From positions 1 through 34,344 of the forward strand of contig NZ_JACIFO010000014.1 in the NCBI RefSeq assembly GCF_014197445.1: a DNA stretch of 34,344 nt. Reading direction: 5' to 3'. This DNA comes from Mesonia hippocampi. Lineage in GTDB: Bacteria; Bacteroidota; Bacteroidia; Flavobacteriales; Flavobacteriaceae. A program made the translations under genes and the position numbers. Below the pieces are notes generated by a model. That model did no database searches, was not told the DNA's origin, and was given only the letters and a program-made list of their open reading frames with translations. This document shows positions 15,794 to 24,460 of the stretch, piece after piece (the first letter of the stretch is position 1; the number at the start of each line of letters is the position of its first letter).

Positions 15794-17191
15794 ATGAATA
15801 TAAAATACCTAGATCTTATCGATCAAACCTATTATTTCCCACAAGAAGAATTTGACTTAAAAGAAAACAATTTATTTTTTCACGGAATAGATTTAATGGA
15901 ACTTATCCAAACCTATGGTACTCCATTAAAATTCACCTATTTACCAAAAATATCAGAAAACATACAACGTGCCAAAAGTTGGTTTAACAAAGCTATAGAA
16001 AACCACCAATACAAAGGCACTTACAATTATTGCTATTGCACTAAAAGTTCACACTTCCAACATATTTTAAACGAAGCCTTAAAAAACGACATCCATATAG
16101 AAACCTCCTCTGCTTTTGATATCGATATTGTTGAAAAACTTCAAAAAACAGGAAGAATAAATAAAAACACCTACATTTTATGCAATGGTTTTAAACGAAA
16201 CCAATACGTAAACAATATCGCAAGGCTAATAAATAATGGCCATGAAAACTGTATTCCTATAATAGATAATTATGAAGAAATAGATTTGCTTTGCAAAGCT
16301 ACAACTAAAGAATTTAAAATAGGAATTAGAATTGCTTCGGAAGAAGAGCCTAAATTCGAATTTTATACCTCTAGGCTTGGTATTGGCTACAAAAATATTG
16401 TTCCTTTTTATGAAGATCAGATAAAAAACAACGAGCAAATCGAATTAAAAATGCTTCACTTTTTTATCAATACTGGTATAAAAGACAATGCTTATTATTG
16501 GAACGAGCTTTTAAAATGCTTAAAAGTTTACATCAAATTAAAGCGCATTTGCCCAAGCTTAGACAGCTTAAACATTGGGGGTGGATTTCCTATAAAAAAC
16601 TCACTTCAATTTGATTATGACTATCAATACATGGCAGACGAAATTATAAACCAAATCAATATAGCTTGCCAAGAAGCAAAGGTTCCCGTACCTCATATTT
16701 TTACAGAATTTGGCAGCTTTACCGTAGGAGAAAGCGGAGGAGCCGTTTACGAAGTTTTATACCAAAAACAACAAAACGATCGTGAGAAATGGAACATGAT
16801 AGACTCTTCGTTCATCACTACCCTTCCCGATACTTGGGCCATTAATAAGCGGTTTATAATGCTTGCTATCAACAGGTGGAATGATGAATATGAACGTGTA
16901 CTTTTGGGCGGATTAACCTGCGATAGTGACGATTATTATAATAGCGAACAAAACCTAAACGCCATATACCTACCTAAGTATAAAAAAGATAAACCTTTAT
17001 ACATTGGCTTCTTTAATACAGGAGCTTACCAAGAAAGTATAGGAGGCTTTGGCGGTTTACAGCACTGCCTAATTCCTTCTCCTAAACATATTCTTATCGA
17101 TAAAGACAAAGAAGGTAAACTAACAACTACATTATTTAGAGAACAACAAAACACCAACGAATTTCTTAAAATATTAGGTTATGATAAGTAA
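15794..17191 (+). CDS. speA: Arginine decarboxylase (PLP fold-III family)
   Basis: Decarboxylates L-arginine to agmatine, the first step of putrescine synthesis. This is a 465-residue alanine-racemase-fold decarboxylase (Orn/DAP/Arg group 2). The PLP Schiff-base lysine is Lys84 in YCTKSS, phosphate is held by GGGFP (262-266), and the C-terminal catalytic Cys sits in LTCDSDD (about 374-380). It is shorter than the 630-residue biosynthetic SpeA of E. coli and lacks its insertions, but the agmatinase gene overlapping its 3' end makes arginine the likely substrate. It leads a three-gene operon. Upstream is a hairpin-rich 300-bp leader. Confidence 0.85.
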   Translation: MNIKYLDLIDQTYYFPQEEFDLKENNLFFHGIDLMELIQTYGTPLKFTYLPKISENIQRAKSWFNKAIENHQYKGTYNYCYCTKSSHFQHILNEALKNDIHIETSSAFDIDIVEKLQKTGRINKNTYILCNGFKRNQYVNNIARLINNGHENCIPIIDNYEEIDLLCKATTKEFKIGIRIASEEEPKFEFYTSRLGIGYKNIVPFYEDQIKNNEQIELKMLHFFINTGIKDNAYYWNELLKCLKVYIKLKRICPSLDSLNIGGGFPIKNSLQFDYDYQYMADEIINQINIACQEAKVPVPHIFTEFGSFTVGESGGAVYEVLYQKQQNDREKWNMIDSSFITTLPDTWAINKRFIMLAINRWNDEYERVLLGGLTCDSDDYYNSEQNLNAIYLPKYKKDKPLYIGFFNTGAYQESIGGFGGLQHCLIPSPKHILIDKDKEGKLTTTLFREQQNTNEFLKILGYDK

Positions 17192-18056
17192 AAAAAACTA
17201 TGCAGGAATTCCTGATAAATATACCCGCTTAGATACCGCAGAAGTAGTACTAATCCCTGTGCCTTACGACGGTACAAGCACATGGCAAAAAGGTGCAGAT
17301 AAAGGACCAGATGCTTTCTTAGAAGCCTCGGAAAACATGGAGCTTTTTGATATAGAAACCCGTACCGAGGTATATAAAAAAGGAATTTACCTAGCTCCTG
17401 CAGTAACCGAAAATACATCGCCCGAAAAAATGGCAGATGCTGTGCATAAAACAACCAAAAACTACCTAAAACAAGGTAAATTTGTTACATTATTTGGAGG
17501 TGAACACTCCATATCTATCGGAAGCATCAAAGCCTTTCAGGAAACTTTTGAAGACCTTAGCGTGGTACAATTAGATGCCCATGCCGATTTAAGACCATCC
17601 TACGAAGGTTCTACATGCAACCACGCTTGTGCCATGTACGAGGCCAGTAAAAATACCAACTTAATACAAGTAGGTATACGCTCTATGGATGCAGAAGAGC
17701 TTCAATACATGGATGAAAACCAAACTTATTTCGCTCACGAACTTTATGAAGATTGGATGGATGATGCCATAGGACAAATGACCCAAAATGTATTTATTAC
17801 CATAGATTTAGATGCTTTTGATCCTGCTATTCTTCCAGCAACAGGAACACCAGAACCTGGCGGATTATTATGGTACGAAACATTAGATTTTTTAAAACTT
17901 ATCTTTAAAAAGAAAAACGTAGTAGGCTTCGATATTGTAGAGCTATGCCCTATTGAAAATGAAAAATCTTCAAACTTCTTAGCCGCAAAATTATATTACA
18001 AAATGCTTAGTTATAAATTCAAATATCAAAATCATCGCAATAACGATGACAACTAA
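17181..18056 (+). CDS. speB: Agmatinase
   Basis: Hydrolyses agmatine to putrescine and urea with a dinuclear manganese centre. The 291 residues carry the complete ureohydrolase metal set: His109 in GGEHS, Asp132/His134/Asp136 in DAHAD, and Asp209/Asp211 in TIDLDAFDP. It starts 11 bases inside speA (ATG at 17181) and its own end overlaps or abuts the next gene, so the three are translationally coupled. Arginase or another ureohydrolase is the alternative, but the decarboxylase partner favours agmatinase. Confidence 0.92.
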   Translation: MISKKNYAGIPDKYTRLDTAEVVLIPVPYDGTSTWQKGADKGPDAFLEASENMELFDIETRTEVYKKGIYLAPAVTENTSPEKMADAVHKTTKNYLKQGKFVTLFGGEHSISIGSIKAFQETFEDLSVVQLDAHADLRPSYEGSTCNHACAMYEASKNTNLIQVGIRSMDAEELQYMDENQTYFAHELYEDWMDDAIGQMTQNVFITIDLDAFDPAILPATGTPEPGGLLWYETLDFLKLIFKKKNVVGFDIVELCPIENEKSSNFLAAKLYYKMLSYKFKYQNHRNNDDN

Positions 18057-18066
18057 TAATAACATC

Positions 18067-19038
18067 ATGCAAAAAGGAAACATCTCATCATTTATAGAAA
18101 AATATTATTTACACTTCAACGCTGCTAGCGTTGTTGATGCAGCAAAAGCATACGAGCAGCAATTAAATAATAATGCAAAAATGCTTGTATCTTTAGCAGG
18201 AGCTATGAGTACCGCAGAATTAGGGAAAATATTTGCCGAAATAATCCGCCAAGACAAAGTGCATATTATCTCTTGCACAGGAGCTAACCTAGAGGAAGAC
18301 ATCATGAATTTGGTAGCTCATAGCCACTATAAACGTGTTCCTCATTACCGTGATTTAACCCCACAAGATGAGTGGGATTTATTAGAAAAAGGATTAAACC
18401 GAGTAACCGATACTTGTATCCCAGAAGAAGAAGCTTTTAGAAGGTTACAAAAGCATATCTATGCCATTTGGAAAGAAGCCGAAGAAAAAGGAGAGCGTTA
18501 CTTCCCCCATGAGTTTATGTATAAATTATTGTTAAGCGGAGTATTAGAGCAATATTACGAAATTGATATAAAAGATTCTTGGATGTATGCTGCTGCAGAA
18601 AAAAACCTTCCTATTGTTGTTCCTGGATGGGAAGATAGTACCATGGGTAATATTTTTGCCAGCTATGTGATAAAAGGAGAATTAAAAGCAAGTACCATGA
18701 AATCTGGAATAGAATACATGGCTTACCTTGCTGAATGGTATACAAACAATGCTACCAATGGCATAGGATTTTTTCAAATTGGTGGAGGCATTGCCGGAGA
18801 TTTCCCTATCTGTGTGGTACCCATGTTATACCAAGATTTAGAAAAAACAGACACCCCATTTTGGAGCTATTTTTGTCAAATATCAGACTCTACCACAAGC
18901 TATGGCTCTTACTCAGGGGCAATCCCTAACGAAAAAATCACTTGGGGCAAATTAGGGATAGACACCCCTAAGTTTATTATTGAAAGTGATGCAACCATTG
19001 TTGCTCCGTTAGTATTTGCTTACCTTTTAGGCATGTAA
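18067..19038 (+). CDS. Deoxyhypusine-synthase-like enzyme, probable homospermidine synthase
   Basis: A homologue of deoxyhypusine synthase, an NAD+-dependent aminobutyl transferase. The motifs CTGANLEED, TSYGSYSGAIPNEK and TWGKLG are plain; the Lys in TWGKLG (28 residues from the C-terminus) corresponds to the catalytic lysine that carries the aminobutyl imine. Bacteria lack eIF5A, so protein deoxyhypusination is not expected. The gene lies behind speA and speB, which deliver putrescine, and homospermidine is known as a major polyamine of flavobacteria. Conversion of putrescine to homospermidine is thus the likely reaction, by inference. The start is either ATG 18067 (family-like N-terminus MQKGNISSFIEKYY) or ATG 18046, which overlaps speB by 11 bases. 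Confidence 0.82.
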   Translation: MQKGNISSFIEKYYLHFNAASVVDAAKAYEQQLNNNAKMLVSLAGAMSTAELGKIFAEIIRQDKVHIISCTGANLEEDIMNLVAHSHYKRVPHYRDLTPQDEWDLLEKGLNRVTDTCIPEEEAFRRLQKHIYAIWKEAEEKGERYFPHEFMYKLLLSGVLEQYYEIDIKDSWMYAAAEKNLPIVVPGWEDSTMGNIFASYVIKGELKASTMKSGIEYMAYLAEWYTNNATNGIGFFQIGGGIAGDFPICVVPMLYQDLEKTDTPFWSYFCQISDSTTSYGSYSGAIPNEKITWGKLGIDTPKFIIESDATIVAPLVFAYLLGM

Positions 19039-19084
19039 TTGCATTAAAAATCAGTTTATATAGTTTCTAGAAAACTTCTATTCA

Positions 19085-19122
19085 ATAAGGCTATCTTTTT
19101 TGATAGCCTTATCTAGTTTTAT
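19085..19122 (+). terminator. Intrinsic terminator of the polyamine operon
   Basis: ATAAGGCTATC (19085-19095) pairs perfectly with GATAGCCTTAT (19102-19112) around a T6 loop. The T-rich CTAGTTTTATTT follows. Confidence 0.75.
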
Positions 19123-19256
19123 TTCCCGTAAGAAAACTAAAAAAATAGACGCTATAAATTATTACAACAAGCCTTTACAATTGCTAAATCAGGGATTCCT
19201 GGTAATAAAAATGTACCAAAATTAGTCTGAAAATATTTGGTTTTTAACTCAGTTCT

Positions 19257-20288
19257 TTGTTGGGCATAGTTATTTTTTTAGAGTCCAATTCATTATTTCG
19301 TTCAAAGCCTCTTTGTCCATTTTATAAAGTGATGTTCCCGCTTTTGCATTTTTTTCAGTCAGCCAATGATTAAGTCCGTCCATTATTTTTATTTGGATTG
19401 TCGAATTATTAAACGATTCAAGCAATTCGATTTCAGATTTTGGGTTTATAAACTTGTCATTTTCTCCAATAATATATAAGACAGGAATATCTATGTTTCT
19501 GTAAGTTTCCTCGTAGTTTTGTTTAACGTGGTCGATATGTGCAGGACTAATAAATTTGTAAAAGTCTTTTTTAAATCCGTTTTCCTTTGCAACTATCTTG
19601 ACTTTTTGTCTTATAATCTTAATATCATCGTTATTAACAATTATCGGATAAATTAAATTTAATAATTCTACAACTTGTTCTTGGGTTTTTCCTTTAATTC
19701 TATAAAATTCACTTATATTATTAATAGTTTGATATTTAAAAAATGTACCATATTTCTCAACTGGTGTTCCCATTTGAATGAGAAAATCAATATTCGGATT
19801 TTTCTTGTATGCTCCAATTGAAGCAATTCCTCCCAAGCTATGACCTAAAACACCAATTTTATGAGATTTAGTGAAATCTAATTTCCTTAATTCCCAGATT
19901 GCAAATGTCAAGTCATCCGTTAATGAAGTAGCGGAAGTATTAAATTTACCTTCGGATTTTCCAATTCCACGTTCGTCAAATCGGTAAACTGCAATTCCAT
20001 TTTTTAAAAATTCTTCGGCTAAAACAAAATGAGCATATCTTGTATCACGTCCACTTCCTGGAACAATTACAACAATTTTATCGAAATCCGATTTGGGTGT
20101 TATTAAAGTTCCAGAGAGTTTGATATTTTCATCTGTATTTTGAAAATCAATTTCTTGAAAGTTATAATTTTCTTTTTTGCTTATTTCTCGTTCGTATTCA
20201 AAAATATTTTGAGAAAATCCATTAAAAGAGATAGTCAAAAAAATCAGAAATATGATGTGAATACAGATTTTTTTCATAATTGTGGGCA
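19257..20288. repeat. Short direct repeats bracketing the alpha/beta hydrolase gene
   Basis: TTGTTGGGCA at 19257-19266 and ATTGTGGGCA at 20279-20288 lie immediately outside the gene on both sides in the same orientation; they align with one gap. Such GGGCA-type edges resemble single-gene cassette borders in Flavobacteriaceae. The GTTGGGC at the left also fits the integron core GTTRRRY. No integrase is present. Confidence 0.4.
19270..20277 (-). CDS. Secreted alpha/beta hydrolase
   Basis: A 335-residue exported hydrolase: the signal peptide is MKKICIHIIFLIFLTI and continues to about residue 22 (FSQ). The fold is the dienelactone-hydrolase/acyl-aminoacyl-peptidase type. Visible parts are the oxyanion strand IVVIVPGSGRDTRY, the nucleophile elbow GHSLGG (near residue 145), the Asp-bearing GENDKFI and the catalytic His in LNHWL near the C-terminus. 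The substrate is unknown (ester or peptide). A longer frame begins with TTG at 20289, but the ATG at 20277 starts a proper signal peptide. It is a lone gene on the minus strand with cassette-like border repeats. Confidence 0.82.
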   Translation of the reverse strand: MKKICIHIIFLIFLTISFNGFSQNIFEYEREISKKENYNFQEIDFQNTDENIKLSGTLITPKSDFDKIVVIVPGSGRDTRYAHFVLAEEFLKNGIAVYRFDERGIGKSEGKFNTSATSLTDDLTFAIWELRKLDFTKSHKIGVLGHSLGGIASIGAYKKNPNIDFLIQMGTPVEKYGTFFKYQTINNISEFYRIKGKTQEQVVELLNLIYPIIVNNDDIKIIRQKVKIVAKENGFKKDFYKFISPAHIDHVKQNYEETYRNIDIPVLYIIGENDKFINPKSEIELLESFNNSTIQIKIMDGLNHWLTEKNAKAGTSLYKMDKEALNEIMNWTLKK

Positions 20289-20499
20289 ACTTCTATATAT
20301 CCTCAAATATATATAACTTTTTATGTTAAAACAAAAGGGGGTATAAAAGCCTAAGAGGGTTTGGTTAAAATGTGTAAGCAAAAAGCATTATTACATTTAC
20401 TTTTTTTAGTTCACGACCTTTTATTTCCTAATAGTGTTCATGAATTATTTTAAACATTCATTTTTTTTATCGATAAAAAAACGAATCAAAAAAATCTAG

Positions 20500-20670
20500 T
20501 GCCTTTAAAGGAAATTTTTACGAATACATTCGTAAAAACCGCTTATTTGCTTATCGCTACATGCCATTTTCGCCTATGGCGAAAGCACTTTCGCTTGCAA
20601 ATAGCTATTTCTAAAGGCCCAGGAAAAATGTATAAATACATTTTTAAAAAGATTTTCCTTTTTTACAGAC
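20500..20670 (+). repeat. Repeat module A, copy 1
   Basis: Contains four hairpins: TTTTTACGAAT/ATTCGTAAAAA, TTTCGCC/GGCGAAA, GCGAAAG/CTTTCGC and AAAAATGTAT/ATACATTTTT. The outer arms are GCCTTTA and TAAAGGC. Copy 2 is nearly identical. Confidence 0.85.
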
Positions 20671-20695
20671 AATTTTCGTGATGCCGAAAAACCCA

Positions 20696-20890
20696 ACAGT
20701 TTTGCAGAAATAGCTGTAAATCCCAGTGGAAGTGCGTCTTTGCATCGCAAAGACAAAGCATGAAACGCCAGATTTAGCAGCGGTTTTAAAACTTGCTTTT
20801 AAAAATTTCCTTAAAACGGTCTTGACTTTTTGGTTCGTTTTGTGTCAAGACAAAATGAACGGATAATTAACTTTAGTACACTTACTTTTT
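20696..20890 (+). repeat. Repeat module B, copy 1
   Basis: Carries hairpin GTCTTTGC/GCAAAGAC (20736-20754) with a variable loop, and two competing hairpins: GTCTTGAC/GTCAAGAC (20819-20851) and GTTCGTTTTGT/ACAAAATGAAC. The other copies are at 32010, 32437 and 32878. Confidence 0.85.
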
Positions 20891-20893
20891 ACC

Positions 20894-21059
20894 ATTGTCG
20901 TAAAAAGTAACAAAAAAGACTAGGCTACCGAATCTTGTCTTAAATTTATTACTCGGAAGCTAAATTTTAGAGAACTCGTATTGGCAAATCAATACTCAAA
21001 CAGCCTAAAATTTTAACGCTTCTTTCGTGGCAAATTTTACAGACAATTTTCGTGATGCC
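20894..21059 (+). repeat. Repeat module C, copy 1
   Basis: A long foldback: AGGCT near the 5' end faces AGCCT near the 3' end, AAATTTTAG faces CTAAAATTT, and GTATTG faces CAATAC at the tip. The tail reads ACAGACAATTTTCGTGATGC. Confidence 0.85.
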
Positions 21060-21160
21060 AGAAAAAAATGTATTAGTTCACGAATCTTTTATTTGCTAGT
21101 GGTGTTCATGAATCAACAAAGTTGATTTCATCGATAAAAAAACGAATCAAAAAAATCTAG

Positions 21161-21330
21161 TGCCTTTAAAGGAAATTTTTACGAATACATTCGTAAAAGC
21201 CGCTTATTTGCTTATCGCTACATGCCATTTTCGCCTATGACGAAAGCACTTTCGCTTGCAAATAGCTATTTCTAAAGGCCCAGGAAAAATGTATAAATAC
21301 ATTTTAAAAAGGTTTTCCTTTTTTACAGAT
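21161..21330 (+). repeat. Repeat module A, copy 2
   Basis: Nearly identical to the copy at 20500. It ends abruptly at TTTTACAGA without the shared tail, so the left array stops here. Confidence 0.85.
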
Positions 21331-21428
21331 GTTTTTTGTAATTCTATAAATACTTACAAATGTATTTTTTAACACTTTTATGAGATTTAGAAAGAAAACA
21401 GGTCTTTTTTGAGTGAAAAAACAAAAAT

Positions 21429-21470
21429 AATCCCTTAAAGATATGTTTTAATCCCTTAAGTATAAGTTTC
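21429..21470. promoter_or_regulatory. Tandem 21-bp direct repeat, candidate AraC-family operator
   Basis: AATCCCTTAAAGATATGTTTT (21429-21449) is followed at once by a second copy (21450-21470) identical at 17 of 21 positions. Two abutting 21-bp half-sites on the same helix face are what AraC-type dimers commonly bind. The array ends 56 bp before the first gene of the operon that encodes an AraC-type regulator. Autoregulation is inferred. Confidence 0.6.
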
Positions 21471-21526
21471 TAGACCTCGAATGTCAATTTTAACTCCGAA
21501 CTTTACTAATTATAAATACAGGTATT

Positions 21527-21904
21527 ATGGTCGTTAAATATTATCCACATTCTCTAGGGAGTTTTTACTTTAAACAAGAAATTTTATTCTTCAAATATAA
21601 ACCCGCTCAGGATGTTAATCTATCACAAGCTAAAAGTGTAACAAAACTCCGTTTAAGATTACAAAACAACAGGGCTTATCCCCTATTTTGTTTTGCTTCT
21701 AATCTGCTTTATATAGAAAGAGATGCACGTGTTTATTTCGCTAATCAAGGTGTTTTATTAACCAAAGCCGTTTGTTTTTTTACAAAGCATGAAGCAACCA
21801 CAGCCATTTTTCACTTCTTTTCGCTTATTCATAAACCTAGTATTCCTGTATTAATAACCCCTAATAAAGAAAATGGAATAAGCTTTTTAAAAGATTTTAC
21901 CTAA
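21527..21904 (+). CDS. DUF7793-like protein (STAS/SpoIIAA-type fold)
   Basis: A 125-residue cytoplasmic protein. Residues from about 45 resemble small Bacteroidota proteins classed as DUF7793 or STAS-like: NRAYPLFCFASN, then DARVYFANQGVLLTKAV, then a strand and HKPSIPVLI, ending with a helix that contains SFLKDF. Function is unknown, but such proteins often sit beside PAS/AraC regulators, as here; the regulator begins 13 bp later, and an operator-like tandem repeat lies upstream. A partner or ligand-sensing role for the regulator is possible. The family assignment is from memory of the pattern and is moderate. Confidence 0.6.
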   Translation: MVVKYYPHSLGSFYFKQEILFFKYKPAQDVNLSQAKSVTKLRLRLQNNRAYPLFCFASNLLYIERDARVYFANQGVLLTKAVCFFTKHEATTAIFHFFSLIHKPSIPVLITPNKENGISFLKDFT

Positions 21905-21917
21905 AACCTTATTTGAT

Positions 21918-22865
21918 ATGACTTGCCAAAAAGATGATAAACGTATAGCTTTTATCTATAAAATGTTGTTAGCTTGGACTAAGGGCAAGTTTTCTTATCG
22001 TATTCCTAAAACAGGTAAAAATGATAAAACCGAAGCCATTATAAATTTATTAAACTTACTTACCGAAGAAATAAAACATTCTTTTTACTACCATATATAC
22101 ACTGCTGGACAAGCTAAATTTAGACCTAGGTTAATGTGGGGCTTCATTCTAAATTTAGATAACCAAATAAAAGCAACCATAGGTAAACCTCCTACTGTAT
22201 TATCTACTAAGCTAAATAACTTAAGGCCTACAGCTTACTTTAACGATTTACTAACAAATAAATCTAAAGTTATCTGGAGGAAAACGCTTTCCCGATTACA
22301 AAAAAATAAAAACGATACTTCCGTACACCAAGAACTATCATTTAAAACAAAAAATAAATTAACATATACGGTTGACTCAACTATTAATCTTATTAAAAAC
22401 ACCCATACTGGTAAACAACAGCTAATTGTTTTTAACATCGATATTTGTGCTATGCCTCTTCATGCCTATTCTGTATCTACAAATAAAAGTAATTTTCTTT
22501 CGCTACCACATACTAGCAAACGTATTATAGATAAGCATACAGATATTAAAGCATTACACCTAATACATCAACATTTAAAAGAGAACCTAAACTCTCCCTT
22601 CCCCTCTTTAAAGAAACTAACAAAAGATTATGGTATTAATGAATTTAAGTTAAAAATAGGTTTTAAGCAGTTCTTCAATACTACAGTTTCTAAATTTCAT
22701 CAAGAGCAACGTTTAAATAAAGCTCATCAGCTTATACGGTTTACCCATTTATCTATACAAGAGATTGCTTTTGATACAGGTTTTAATAGTATTTCTCACT
22801 TCTCTAAAAGCTTTAAAAAACAATTTGGTTATAATCCCAGCCAGCTTAGAAATCGCTTCAAGTAA
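21918..22865 (+). CDS. PAS-domain AraC-family transcriptional regulator
   Basis: A 315-residue regulator. The N-terminal part (about 15-60) resembles a HAMP-like linker (GKFSYRI, then INLLNLLTEEI), followed by a PAS-like domain (about 60-180). The C-terminal AraC DNA-binding domain (about 215-315) holds two helix-turn-helix units: the first around KKLTKDYGINEFKLKIGFK, the second LSIQEIAFDTGFNSISHFSKSF, closed by FGYNPSQLR. There is no transmembrane segment, so it is cytosolic. It follows the DUF7793-like gene, and the MauE/DUF6520 genes come next on the same strand. The tandem 21-bp repeat upstream is its most likely binding site. Confidence 0.85.
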   Translation: MTCQKDDKRIAFIYKMLLAWTKGKFSYRIPKTGKNDKTEAIINLLNLLTEEIKHSFYYHIYTAGQAKFRPRLMWGFILNLDNQIKATIGKPPTVLSTKLNNLRPTAYFNDLLTNKSKVIWRKTLSRLQKNKNDTSVHQELSFKTKNKLTYTVDSTINLIKNTHTGKQQLIVFNIDICAMPLHAYSVSTNKSNFLSLPHTSKRIIDKHTDIKALHLIHQHLKENLNSPFPSLKKLTKDYGINEFKLKIGFKQFFNTTVSKFHQEQRLNKAHQLIRFTHLSIQEIAFDTGFNSISHFSKSFKKQFGYNPSQLRNRFK

Positions 22866-22966
22866 GCTAACTAAAACGTTTTTATACGTTTACATCAAAT
22901 AAAAATACCTAAAAGACAAAACAGCCTCAATGTTATGGAATAATTTTATTGCTATAAGTTTTCAAT

Positions 22967-24460
22967 ATGTTTAATTATCATGTCCATAATCATAGTCGTA
23001 TAGCAGAATATCTTTGTTATGCATTTGTTTTGTTATTTGTTTATGCCGCTGTAAGTAAATTACTCGACTTTAACAGCTTTCAGAATCAACTAGGGCAATC
23101 ACCTCTATTAAGTGCCTATGCTGTTTGGGTAGCTTGGGCAATCCCTTTATCAGAAATTTTAATCGCCGTTGCCTTGGTGGTTCCGCAATGGAGGTGGTTT
23201 GGTTTACATGCATTTTTTACGATGATGTTTATGTTTACCGTCTATATTGTTATCATATTAAACTTTTCTGATTTTATTCCCTGTTCCTGTGGGGGTGTGT
23301 TAGAAAAATTAGGCTGGACAGAACATTTAATTTTCAATATCATCTTTATTTTACTATCAGGTATTGCAATATTTTTAGTTTCTAATCTCGAGCCCACAAA
23401 AAAGATTCTTCTAAAACTCTTCCTGCTCGCTATTATGGCAATAGCTGTAGTAACTACACTCTTTCTAAGTTCAGAAAAACAAATTAAACGCAACAATGCT
23501 TTTATAAGAAAATATATACCTCATCCGATAACGGAAATCGGTCGATATAATTTAAAATACAACTCCTACTATATTGCTGGTATAGACAACAAAACTATCT
23601 ACCTAGGTAATTACACCGCACCATTATCTATGACAACTTTAAACACCTCTTTTAACCAAATAAATGAATTTCAAGTAGCTATAGACAGTATGCATTTACC
23701 TTACAGAAGGGTAACTATAAAAGTAATTCCGCCTTACTTTTACGTAGCAGATGGTACTGTACCTATTATTTTTAAAGGGGAAACACAAAATTGGAAAGGA
23801 AAGGTAAACGCTTATAAAAAAGCCTACTTTAATCAATTTATAGTAGCTGACTCTACAAGAATTGGTATTTCTAGTATAAGTAGTAAAACACAAGCTAATA
23901 TTTTAGGAATTATTGAAAAGAAAAAAGACTTTATCGATTTTAACCTAAATACAGAAATCCTAAATAAACAAACAGACGGCAAGTTTGGTTCCGATGGTTT
24001 ACTTCTTTGGAACAAACATTTACAGCGCTTTATATACACCTATTTCTATAAAAACAGTTATGAAGTAGCTGATAAGAATTTAACACATCAATTTACAGGA
24101 AAAACAATAGATACCATAAGCAAGCCTATTTTAGATATTGCTCACTATACTGCTACTAACCAATATAAACTAGGAGGAAATGCTGTATTTGTAAACAGGC
24201 AAACCGCAACCTATGCCAATTACCTATACATCTACAGTACCCGATTAGGGAAATATGAAAATAGTATAAAAACAGCCTCTATAATTGATGTTTATAACCT
24301 TACCGATAACACCTACGCCTTTAGTTTTTACCTTTTTCATCAAAAAGATAAAAAGCTAAGTGCTTTTACAATTTATAAAGATTTATTGGTGGCCATAGTA
24401 GATGATACATTATGGCTTTACCAATTAAAGCCGAAGTATTTTAACTCCGGCTTTAAGTAA
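22967..24460 (+). CDS. MauE/DoxX-type redox membrane protein with large C-terminal domain
   Basis: A 497-residue membrane protein. The N-terminal four-helix MauE/DoxX domain (about 14-160) has a CSCGG motif with Cys106 and Cys108 at the end of the third helix, as in MauE, which helps form disulfides of methylamine dehydrogenase. After a further helix (about 146-166) come about 320 residues rich in beta strands, probably periplasmic and possibly propeller-like; I know no name for it. The next gene, 79 bp on, encodes a secreted four-Cys protein, a plausible disulfide substrate. No methylamine dehydrogenase genes are present. The ATG at 22967 follows a 101-bp gap after the regulator. Confidence 0.75.
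   Translation: MFNYHVHNHSRIAEYLCYAFVLLFVYAAVSKLLDFNSFQNQLGQSPLLSAYAVWVAWAIPLSEILIAVALVVPQWRWFGLHAFFTMMFMFTVYIVIILNFSDFIPCSCGGVLEKLGWTEHLIFNIIFILLSGIAIFLVSNLEPTKKILLKLFLLAIMAIAVVTTLFLSSEKQIKRNNAFIRKYIPHPITEIGRYNLKYNSYYIAGIDNKTIYLGNYTAPLSMTTLNTSFNQINEFQVAIDSMHLPYRRVTIKVIPPYFYVADGTVPIIFKGETQNWKGKVNAYKKAYFNQFIVADSTRIGISSISSKTQANILGIIEKKKDFIDFNLNTEILNKQTDGKFGSDGLLLWNKHLQRFIYTYFYKNSYEVADKNLTHQFTGKTIDTISKPILDIAHYTATNQYKLGGNAVFVNRQTATYANYLYIYSTRLGKYENSIKTASIIDVYNLTDNTYAFSFYLFHQKDKKLSAFTIYKDLLVAIVDDTLWLYQLKPKYFNSGFK

Larger units (their letters stand above)
20395..21332 (+). repeat. Left modular palindromic repeat array (D-A-B-C-D-A)
   Basis: Four modules recur here and at 31966-33305 in the same orientation. 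D is a linker ending TCAAAAAAATCTAG. A starts TGCCTTTAAAGG. B starts ACAGTTTTGCAG. C contains GACTAGGCTRCCGAATC. Modules A and C share the 3' tail ACAGACAATTTTCGTGATGC. Here the order is D (20395-20499), A, B, C, D (21070-21160), A. Every module holds perfect inverted repeats. The composite, shuffled layout recalls pneumococcal BOX elements but the sequence is unrelated to any family I can name. Confidence 0.85.
20278..21526. other. Gene-free stretch occupied mostly by modular repeats
   Basis: About 1.25 kb without a supportable gene. 20395-21332 is the left modular repeat array. 21333-21428 is AT-rich with nothing recognisable. 21429-21470 holds a tandem 21-bp operator-like repeat. Short open frames over the repeats are shadows, since they recur with the repeats on both sides of the island and have no gene-like context. 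Confidence 0.7.

Noticed and set aside
20278-20289. Earlier TTG start for the alpha/beta hydrolase
   Set aside because: The ATG at 20277 starts a clean signal peptide; the TTG would add MPTI in front and lies in the border repeat.
21541-21549. Perfect DnaA box TTATCCACA
   Set aside because: A single copy inside the DUF7793-like coding sequence, with no cluster or AT-rich unwinding region; dnaA itself is 13 kb away.
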